A stretch of 64,000 nucleotides of DNA from Chionoecetes opilio (Eukaryota > Arthropoda > Malacostraca > Decapoda > Majidae). The notes beneath the pieces are model-generated. The model had not been told where the DNA came from. It saw only the letters and a program-made list of their open reading frames with translations, and did not search any database. The position numbers and the translations under genes were made by a program. The stretch spans positions 590,105 through 654,104 of the forward strand of contig JACEEZ010020894.1 in assembly GCA_016584305.1 (NCBI GenBank), given 5' to 3'. Of the stretch, positions 34,448 to 46,028 are shown one piece after another. How positions within the stretch are numbered: the first letter of the stretch is position 1; each line of letters starts with the position of its first letter.

Positions 34448-37400
34448 CTCGTTAATGTCAGCATCACTATACTGCTTTGCTGTCTCCAGCGAGTCCTCTT
34501 CCTGGGGGGCTTCTGGGGCCACCAGGGGGAGGGAGGGCACCATGGTGACGGGAGAGCCCACTATTGGCGTCTCCTCAAGCTTTGAAGCGATCTCAAACAC
34601 TTCAGCATTAACCTATTCATGAAGAGATACCACAACATTAGTGCTTTCCACAGAATACAATGATACGTTACTGAAATAGGCATGCTGATTTATATCTAAC
34701 ATTATCTTTCTTATTGTTCAATCAAGGTAAAACAATAACATATTTAGACAGTGACTATAGAGTTCCACTATGATTAATATAAACAATTTGGCAAACAATA
34801 AGCAAAGAAAACAGTCAGGGGATAAAGTATGCCCTTTGAAGATTATGAGTAAAACTGTGTCCTTAAAGATGGTACTTGGAAATACAGTTGTTTTCACTAA
34901 CCAAGGATAATTATGATGAACATCAGTTTCTACCCATGAATATTATTTCAGGCAGTTTCTAGATATCTATATAAAGACGAAAAACGCTATTTGTCTAAGT
35001 TAGGAAACATCAAACCAGCTTGCACACTCAAAACCATGCATGGATATAGCACAGCAGCCTCTCAATAGGGTCTCAAATCCTCTTCCCATAGCTATAAATA
35101 TGGAAGCTTGCCGTCATATTTGTGAGTATGAATATTGAAACTTGTTAAATGTTTGAATAAGTGAATACTTAGTGCATTGGTCACATTAGGTATGTAACAG
35201 CAAGAAAAATAACAAATTAGTATAATAGTGTTAGCTACTTGTGAATGATACTTAAATGTAAGTCGGGGGTTAGTCCGTGGTAGACTGTTAGGGCTTTGCT
35301 AAGGACGTCTTTGGATTATGGATGTTAACACTGAAACATTTTGATATTTTATGTGGGTATGTATGAGTATGTGTACATTCTCTCTCCTGTCTGACTGCTT
35401 ACCCACCCAATGCTCTCTCTCTCTCCCTCTCTCTGAAACTAATGCAGCTAATTTCTTTAAGATATAGTACTATTGAAGTTATTTGTAAAAATAACGAGTG
35501 ACTACTGCATGCATTAATGTTTATGAATAGTAGGTCTGAGTCAAGGCAGCAATCCACTCTTTCCTATCCTAAACCCCTGGATCAGGTATCTGTCAAGACT
35601 GGAGATGCTGCCACATCACCAAAACTGAACCATGTCAACACAAGACTGTTATTGATAAAAAAAATTAAAAAAATTAAAAAAACATAATCGAAACTAACTC
35701 TCCCTTTGACTTCCATCTTTTGACTACAAGTATGGATCGGAGTCACATATTTCATACTATGAAATATGAATAATAAGCACTACTGAAAATGACCATTTCT
35801 AAAAAATGGAAGAAAGTTTGAAAAAATCTATAAAGCCTTTCTAGTCAGATTTAGTAAAGATATGAGGACTTGAGATGCAAGCATGTGTAAACTGTGCGTT
35901 CTTGACAATTCCTGCCGAGAAAAAGCAATCTTTAGCTATTTGTGATAGGATGCAAATGTGCTGTTGCTAATTTCAAACCCACACAGCTATAGGTACTACA
36001 AGTAAGTCACACACAGAGGCTCTGATAACATGTGTGACAAACCTCGGGGCTGAGATACTGGAAAATAGAATATAAGGGAGCAGATTCAACATCTCGAGTG
36101 ACTTGGCATTTCCCAAAGGTTTCGTAGACAGTGGTGCGTTTGGAAGGTCCCTGAACACTAGAAGAGTCTTGTTCACAACTCACCACTGGCTGTGCTTCTA
36201 CCACACACTCCTTTTCTGACCTAGGATGTTCTAGCTCCACCTCCATGTAGGGCGTGGCCGGGACGCGTCTCGCGATGTTCATCATGGAGCGCGCCGGCCG
36301 CATCTTGACTTGCACTGGCGGCTCGTCCAGGTTTTCCAGACTCATGGATCGGTCTGTGTTCTTGATGGTTTCTTCACGAGTACTTGCAGAGTAAGATTCC
36401 GCTGCCTGTTCAAGCTGCTCAAATGATGCTATTTTTTTCTTCAGGGTTGAGTCTCCCTGAGGGGTAACTTTTTGTTCTCGTGATATTTCTTCCGTTTCAA
36501 AAGTATTAAAGGATGCAAGTTTCTTCCGGAAATTCATGTCCCTTTCTGGTGTTCTCTTTTTTACAGTAACTGTGTCAGATTCTGAGGATGAAAAGGCTGC
36601 CAGTTTAGAATGGAAGTTTGCATCTCTTGGAGGAGTTATACCACGAACTCTATTTGTCTCTGTATTCAGGTTTTCAAATGAAGACACCTTTGATTTCAAT
36701 TTTGTCTCCTGACTGAAGGCCGTCGTCCCCCGCACTTTGGTGGCGGGTTCTGGCTCCAAGTTTTCAAAAGATGCTACTTTGTTTCTGAGGGAGTTGTTGG
36801 AGATGTCCAGAGACCTTCTGTTGATCTTCTTCTGCTGAGAGTCGCTCTGCACTGTTGTCAGATCCACATTCTCAAACATTGATCTTCTCGCACTGATGTT
36901 GACCTTGGGTGATTTTTCTCTCATTACCACTCTGGGTTCTGGACTTATTCTGCTTTCTTTTTCCATTTCCTTTGAAAAGAAGTTTACTTTCTCGCCCAGT
37001 TTTGAACTTTTGTTGGGGCTGGGCGAGCGGCCATTCAAACGTGGCTTTTCTTTCTTGTCTTCCTCCTTATGGCTGGCATTGCTGTTTAAGCTTGTGATGC
37101 TGGAGGTTCTCTTTTTGGCACTGTTTTCTGCATACTGCTTGTAGCCGGCAATGGCCTTATCATAGGTGTACTCTGCAGTGTGTGAGATGGAGGAGGTGGT
37201 GGTGGAGGTGGAGGCGTACACCTCATTGATCATGCTGGAGCCGTGGCCGTTAAGGTGAGGCTCCTCCTCCTTGGAACCGCCCGTGTCCAGCAGGGAGTCG
37301 TGAGCCTCCTTCTTGTCACCCTGAAATAGGTCCATGTTAGTACATAAGAACATAAGAACATAAGAAAATAAGGAAGCTACAAGAGGCCGCGAGACCTACA

Positions 37401-40400
37401 CGAGGTACACAGCGCGCCAAAGTATTGTTCGCGACATCATAACACAGCGCTTCCATACGGGAATTCAGAAAATGTACTCTATGGCAGCCTACTGACTTCC
37501 GAGAGAGATATCTTACATATGGCAGCTTGTTTAAGGCACGGGCAGTCCATCAAGACCGTTGAGGAATGTTCAGATGCCACTTGTCAATTATAGATGAAGC
37601 ATTTAAAAAAGTATCGCCTTCCTTCCCGCGAGTAATTTGAACAGACGCGCATTGGTATAACTATCATTATTTTCATAATGGGTGGCAAGAAAGACCTAAC
37701 AAAGGAGCAAATTAAAGTTATTGTATCTCTACACAAGGCATAGAGGCCAGTGGAAGAAATATCAAGGATTGTGGATGTTACGAGGAGATAGTGTGCATAA
37801 GTGGGTGGAGAGTTTCACGGTGGGTTGGCGGGGTCGCGGCAGCCGCGACACCGTAACAGTATAAGTGGCCAGGGCGAGGATGTAAAACATCAGCAAGCAC
37901 CCTAAATGTCATGAAACGTCAAGTGGATGCCCATCCTCAAATAAGAGCAAGAAAAATATTGCGATATGACTTTTACATCCTCGCCCTGGCCACTTATACT
38001 GTTAGGGTGTCGCGGCTGCCGCGATCCCACCAACCCACCGTGAAACTCTCCACCCACTTATGCACACATCTCCTCGTAACATCCACAATCCTTGATATTT
38101 CTTCCACTGGCCTCTATGCCTTGTGTAGAGATACAATAACTTTAATTTGCTCCTTTGTTAGGTCTTTCTTGCCACCCATTATGAAAATAATGATAGTTAT
38201 ACCAATGCGCGTCTGTTCAAATTACTCGCGGGAAGGAAGGCGATACTTTTTTAAATGCTTCATCTATAATTGACAAGTGGCATCTGAACATTCCTCAACG
38301 GTCTTGATGGACTGCCCGTGCCTTAAACAAGCTGCCATATGTAAGATATCTCTCTCGGAAGTCAGTAGGCTGCCATAGAGTACATTTTCTGAATTCCCGT
38401 ATGGAAGCGCTGTGTTATGATGTCGCGAACAATACTTTGGCGCGCTGTGTAGTTCCTGTAACATTAGTAGTGAGGTAGTACATTTCATCTATGTAAGGAA
38501 ATGGACACCAGCTAGCATACAAGTGGTTTAAGCTGGAGGCACATGAAAGGTTTATAAAGGAATGATAAAGAAAATACAAAAGTGACAGTGGTCAAGAACA
38601 GTTTAGGGATCCCATACAAGAATTGATGATAAATTAGCCTGTCAATACAATTCAGCGTCTTGCTAATTCTGCATAACAAGACAAGGAAAAGATTAAAGGT
38701 CTCAAAACAGTTCAAGTATTATTTTTGTTCTTTTCAAAACTTAAATTCATCTATGAAGGCTAGCAAGTATCTAGAGAAACAATCCTCCCTGTCCCACCAC
38801 TCACCATTAAAAAAAAAGATTAAAGGTCTCAAAACAGTTCAAGTATTATTTTTGTTCTTTTCAGATATTAAATTAATCTAAGTAGGTAAGTAAGTAGATC
38901 TATGACGAGTTTTCAAAGCTAACGCCGCCAGATGTCTCTCGCGCTCTCACTTCCTCTGCCCCTTTGAGCCTGAATGCTCTATCATTTACCGTAAATTCTC
39001 TGTACTTCTTCGGGAATTATCAGAATTACCCAAAATACAACAACTGAAACAGTTCTTAATAAAAATGTAGTTATCATTTTATTTTTCTGCACTTAATGAA
39101 AATACTGGCAAAACAATTGAATACTTGAAAGCTCAATCTTTAAAAATCGTCTTTTCATGGAAACACTGCAAGTTCAAGCAGAATGAGGCTTCAGGACCAG
39201 GCTCCCTGGTTTCAACTGTCTTGCATACAGGACTGTCGTTGAGGTGTCAAGCACTTAAAACAGGCACTGAGCGAAAGCTTACATACAAGTAGATACTTCC
39301 TGAAGCCTCATTCTGCTTGAACTTGCAGTGTTTCCATGAAAAGAAGATTAAAAAAAAATGGTTTTCAAGTATTCTATGTTTTGCCAGTATTTTCATCAAG
39401 TGCTGAAAAATAAAATGGTAAACTACAATTTTTATTAAGAACTGTTTCAGTTGTTGTATTTTGGGTAATTCTGATATGTCCCGAAGAAGTACAGAGAATT
39501 TACGGTAAATGATAAGAGCATTCAGGCTCAAAGGGGCAGAGGAAGTGAGAGCGCAGAGACATCTGGCGGCGTTAGCTTTGAAAACTCCTCATTGAAACCA
39601 TCCTCCATGTCCCACTACTCGCCATTAAAAAAAAAGATTAAAGGTTTCAAAACAGTTCAAGTATTAATTTTGTTCTTTTCAAAACTATAATTCATCTAGG
39701 AAGGCAAACAAGTATCTATATCAAAACTAGCCTCCCTCTCCCAGCACTCACCAGGGCGGAGGAGGTGTCGCTGATGTTGTCCTCGGCAAACACCCCGTCG
39801 CTGCCGGTGTCCGAGCCGGTGCAGAAGCCGGCGTCACTCTTGGCGTCCTTGTTGTCCTGGTCCAGGTCCTTGCCGTCCTGCTCCTCCTGCCCGTCCGTCA
39901 GAGATCCGTTGCTCTTGCTCGGACTGAGACCAAGGTCGCTCAAGTCGTTGTTGTCGTCATCGTGGACTTTTAAGTTGTATTTCCGGCCTCTCTTGGTTCT
40001 GTGGGGTAAGTAAAGGAGACATTTTTTGATGTTTGAGACATTTGACAGAAACATTTGAGACATTTTTTGTCGTTTGAAACATTTGAGAGAGACATTTGTG
40101 ACATTTTTGTTAATAAGGTGATGATTAGTAGACACTGTGTACATTTTAAAAAACTGCTAAGCATGAACTAAACTACTTGTTACAGGGAGTAATAAAAGTG
40201 TATAAAGAGAACAAAATGACAAAAAGTATACACAAGAGAAGGATGAATATTGTTAGTGTATGAGAATGATATCCTTTAAGATACGAAGATACAGAACTGG
40301 AGAATTTGAAACAAAGAAAAATTGGGAGGCTGAGAGGATTGAAATAAGTAAGGATAAAATATACAGACACGAGCAAGTGCAAACTCTTCTAGTGTGGCCG

Positions 40401-43400
40401 CCCCCTTGAGGCATTACAAAAAATAGTTGGTCACAGCAGATAAGAGTTTGCCAGCACACAAAACCTCATATCAGTTCATATCAGGATTCACTGCAATTCT
40501 CATCCATTCTATCATGATGTGTAATGTATTTAGCTCTACTCAATGTACAAATACTGAGTTATATAGGAAATCCATCTCTTATTACAATACAGATTTTGAA
40601 TGCTATAAATGCCTTCAATGTCCTTACTTGTCTTCCTGTATTTGGCTGAAAGTCTTGCTCTTCTTACGCATGCGGCTCAGCTCCTCGTCCTGCTCGTTCT
40701 TCTTGATCTCCATGATGGAGTCCACGTGGTTTGGAAACGCCGGCGTCGAGAACTTTTCCATTTGTCGAGGTTCTGCAATGCGGTCACATTGATATCAAGT
40801 TACCCTATTTTCATCATCCATTCTTACCTTTTTCATCACCAGAAGAAGAAAAAAGGTTTACCACTGCTTGATTAAAGGAAACTTTCACAAACAAACAAAC
40901 AGTGTGACAGAAGCTCAGTCACAATAGTATATGTAGCTACAGTATGTTGTTGACAAAATTACCTTTAATATAAAGACGACTTACAGAGGCATTTAAAAGT
41001 GTGTACATACAGCTGTATACAATGAGGTCATGTAAATGATATGCATGAATATATTCTAGTCCATGTAAATTAAACAAATGTTAGACACTGAATAATGTAC
41101 AAGCTCTTCTCACCAGCTCCAGGATATGATGGTCAAAATGGTCAATAGATTCATACTGATGTAAAGTTGAGATGAGCTCCTTGACGTAAATATTTCTGCC
41201 ATCACTCCCACCGCCTTGGCAAACACATTTGATACATTTTAGTTACCACGGCAGGTCACTAAGTACATTTTCTGTTCCACAAGAAATGTGTCTCATGATA
41301 ATGCTATCATTTTGCGGTCTTGAAGAATGAAGTAAATACTGGTCATGTAACGCCACACACACAGCTTCAGTGGTCTTGACCCGAGTACACACACACACGC
41401 AGGCCACTGACACTACTGAGCTCCCCACCGACCACTGAGGGGGATTCCTTTGCCTTCCAAGAAGCCATACAAGGCAGGAAGGCAGCCTGCCTACACAGTG
41501 GCCCTGCTCAGACCCCCCCCCCGTCCCTCTTAATCTTGCCTTGTACAGACACTTTTTTTCATGGACCTATGTTATCTTCTCAAATATTTCCTAAGTTCTT
41601 ATCAGGCATTATATGTATTAGTTATGTAAGTTTTATTTGAAACTTTAACAACGGCTACAACTTGCATGGTTTATCATGAAATGCATATGCCTCCACATGA
41701 GGTGAGACACAATTAAAATGAATGTGTAGCAAAGATTTTACAAAGTGCATATGTATGTACAGCACATGTAAAATATTGTTATATGAGAACAATGCTCTCC
41801 TTGTAGCTCTACCATATATTGATTCATCATACATCGATTACATGTATGGATGATTACATATCATGGGTTCAATGGGAGTGCTTTCTCAGATCTACATAAC
41901 CACTCATCATAAGTATAAGTGATATAATGGGGAACCCTGCATGACATATGCATTAGTAATCAATGTTATGTAGCCATCACACACTCCTTTATCTGCAGTG
42001 CCTCCTTTCACGCACTTTACTCGCCTGACATGAACCAAAATGAACCCCAGTCATCTCTGTGGTGTAGTGGCTTGCGTGCCTAACTACAAATCCGCAGGAC
42101 CTGGTTCGAATCCAGGCCAGGGCAAGCCGGCGGCCAGTCCACCCAGCTGTTTATCTTTCCTTTCGGGGTTGGTCGATAAATGGGTACCTGGAGAAACCTG
42201 GGGAAGGTAAATATGGTGACCCGGATGTCACACTAGCCCAGTGTCCCGGGGTAATGGGTTCTCACCCACCACAGGCTCAAGGGCTAATGCGATGGAGATG
42301 AACACCGAGGCCACACACAGCATTGAGTAGGTCCCCATCTTTACCTTACCTAATAACTCTGTTGGCCCCAGCTTAAATGGATGGGGGTTATTTATGATTA
42401 TTGTGGTTATACTATCATTACAACAAATCAGGAGAGGTAATGTCTATCTATCATTCTAAGCCTTCTATCATACATTGCTCTATTGTCTAATGACATTTAC
42501 CTGTATGTGATCTCATTATTAGATACTATATGTACACCAAACTATTCGTCGGATGACTACAGGACAAACTTTGCAGAAGATAAATGCAATAAAATCTTTA
42601 GGTAAAACCAAATGAATATAGTACATAATGAGAAAAGCCGACGATGATTACAACAAATTAATCCTACGACACAAAAATAACAAAACTCTTTTCTACTCGT
42701 ACAGCTTTTCACTGCTACTCCAACAGCAACCAGTATTTACAAAGTGAATGTGCAGCATTTCTGTGTGAGGTGAGCAGGTGCGTGAGTGTACCCTGAACAG
42801 GCTTGGACCACAGTATTACCTTAGAATGTTTCAGGTGCACAAAGGACAGACCCCAGAATACAATGCAAGAAACATTTGCTAAGTAAAACAAATCACATAG
42901 CAAGGACAACAGGGATACTACTTACCGACTGCCAATCAGAGCCTTCGTCAGTCACGCTCTTGCTGGAGGAGGGTGAGGGCTGCTAGTGGAGGAATGGGAC
43001 ACTGTCAGTGGGTATCATACACTCACACGTCACTCACTGTGCAAACATGCTTTGCGCCATATCTAAACTTCCAGCCATTAACAACCTTGTAATGTATACT
43101 TGCAGACTACATGCAATATTGTTTGTGGATAGTTAAGCCTCCTTTTCAGGCATCAATTTCAGATTTTTTCCAAATAACAAGGTATGGGGGGAGCATATTA
43201 CATGCCACTACAGCGCTTTCTAATCTGTCATTACAAGTAGATGCGTAATTCCATTTATTTTTTTATTCTTTGAATGACACATCTTGAGAGAAGATAAGCC
43301 AACAATATGTTACAGATCTGACGTTAATGCAACTACAAAGATAAATGGTTCGGAGGAATTAATAAAAAGAATGTTTACTATTCCTTTAGAGGAATATATG

Positions 43401-45992
43401 TATAGAATAATTTCATAATGATAAAAATATTGACACCTAATTGAAGCCATCAAAAACTTGAGAATGAATATTTGAGATCAGAAATTTGCAGTTGTACGCA
43501 TTTGATGCAATTCTTTGATATGATTTACAATAAGGTCATTCATAATCATTCCATTTCTTGTCATAATCATGGACATGGAAAGACTGTAGTGGCAATGAGT
43601 TTTGTCGGGTGTTTTGAAGGATATCAGAACGGCACTGTGGAGGGTGTGCACTGGAACTCTTAAAACACAGATGATGATGATGATGAATAAAAGCCTTATG
43701 CCTTCAATGATATGTTTGTGTAGTAAAACAATTGTCAAGGCTTTGACTATGAACATAAAATGGCATCTATGGAAGAAGTTCAGATAAGACAAATATATAG
43801 TAAAGTATACCCTGAACTTCTGCAGCTGTTGGGTAACATACAGACATGAATGCAAAAGATCCAAGAATCCTTGATATTTCCTACAAAAATATCTCTGAGT
43901 TCCCAACATTTCTTTGTGCAGTTTTAAAGCTGGAAAAGCTATAACTATAAGACTTAGTGAGGCTATTGGTACACAAACTCCTCACTTCCTCCAGTGTCAT
44001 TCCTGAAGGGTAGGGATTGTCACCTAAGTCCCTGCCACGGCCTTCAACACAGCCTGCACCATGGTAACACTAACTGATCTTCCCGCACCATATATTCCTA
44101 GTTTGTATTGCACTCCCTCACCGTAGGTCATGGGTGTGCCAATATGTTCTGCAGTGGGATGTGTATCTGTGACTGTGAAGGCAACCATTGAGATTTGGCC
44201 AGACGTTAACGAGCATAGAAAAGCTTGTAAGAAATGCTTTCCACGTTTCCTACTGCAGGTGAAATGGCTGTGCATCTTTACGAGCACTTCTCTAATCTAA
44301 TATCCAGACACTTTCTATCATAATTGTATATGATGTTGCACGATGAAAAAGTAATTTTAACTAAAACTTGGCCATATATTACATGGTAAACTAGTTAATT
44401 CATAGGTAAAAGTACTAAAAAAGGAACGCTGCACAATTGGTTTCTGCAAATACACGCAACGATGCGGCAGTTAGGTAAGTTATTGGACGATGTGCCTTTG
44501 AAACAATATTGTGATTGGTTATCAGTCTCTTGTGTTACCTTGGAAAAACATAAACTGTAATAGTGAATCCTGCAAAAGTTCAGAGTATACTATAATTTTG
44601 AAAAATCACTCACTCACGAAAGAAAAAACCTCACATTGGTCACACTGGAAAATCTCCTACAATAATGTCATAACAAATACATAGGAGGAGGTCACCTGAG
44701 TCAACTGAGGTCACCTGAAATTTTAGTCAAAAGAAAAACAAGCAGCCAGACAAAACTGTCACAACCGTGTACAGTAACATCCTCACTAAGTTATTAGGTC
44801 AGCAAAATCAATATATTTTTCCCTAATCACTGAAAATCCATAGATGCAGTAGGTGTACTACAAAATTCTTAAAAATGCCAGCAATAAGAGTCCTCTGGGA
44901 TATACTACCATGATAAAACAAAATCAAGATTAACAAATGGAATTCCGAAATAGTATGTAGTACTTGTTTACCAGAGTTCTCTGTTGATTACGTAAAAAAA
45001 AAATACGGACTAAGTCATCCACCACCTACAAGCTCAAGGCAAGCTTTGCTAGGCTTGACTAAAATGACATTTTGAATGACTACACCATCTCCTAATATTG
45101 CTGATGAGGGAACATCAACAAGTATCATTTGCTGCACTAGATGCAACACTACTTTTCATGTAATTTTTTTTTTTTTTTTTGCCAGATTAGTCTCCGACTT
45201 CCTTCCAAGACTTACTGACTCAGTTATCTTAGATTAACAGCAATCCCTTTTAAATGTGTTATCAAGACCTCAAAACTAGGAACATGTTATATGAATATTC
45301 TTCATAATATAGATCAAAAGCTCTTTTTAGTAGAAACTACACATATACATTTATTTCACCTTGTTATGTAAAGGAAAAGGATTTACTGGTAGGAATAGCG
45401 CATACACATCTATTTTACTTTGTTAATCCAGTTAGTAATTGTTAGATTGCATATCAAACTAGTAAGGTTAAGGATATTCAAGCAACATCTTGACTTTTAC
45501 GGAGCTGTAAAGATGTGGGATGCACTAAGTGAGACAACGCTAAGTCCTAGTATATATAAACCTCGTATTAGTTATTCTCATTTGTAAATGACACTATCCT
45601 GCCATACAGTTCTTTCTCTATGGACATATTCTTTTACCCCAAACTTGAAAGGCTGCAAGGGGTGATGTATTGTATATCCCCTACTGGGCCACACACCCAA
45701 TAACTACACTAGCTACTAATCTTATCCAAGTAAAATAATATGAAAAGGTGTTTTCTGATGTCAATGTCCACTAGTATACTATATACTCTATAATAATATA
45801 GAACAATTCGGGTTTAACTAGGTAACTAGATACTTTAAACTACTCAACAAACATAAACGTCATGTAGAGTAACATCAAGTTAACTTTGAGACTAAAATGA
45901 AACTATCTTATTTTTCTAGTTTCCTAGCATTGTTCACTGACCATTACCCTAGGTGTGGATATTAAATCCTACGATATACATAGGTACTGCAC

Positions 45993-46028
<36 letters not shown>

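Noticed and set aside
41112..41228. Possible LIM-gene exon (NIYVKELISTLHQYESID...)
   Set aside because: Ending at the GTGAGA donor leaves the wrong phase for the 40772 exon, and the acceptor is weak. Only an alternative frame and donor fits, so it is unresolved.
43986..44023. Possible LIM-gene exon (DNPYPSGMTLEE)
   Set aside because: Splice sites look fair, but the required start phase does not match exon 4 and the other frame has a stop.
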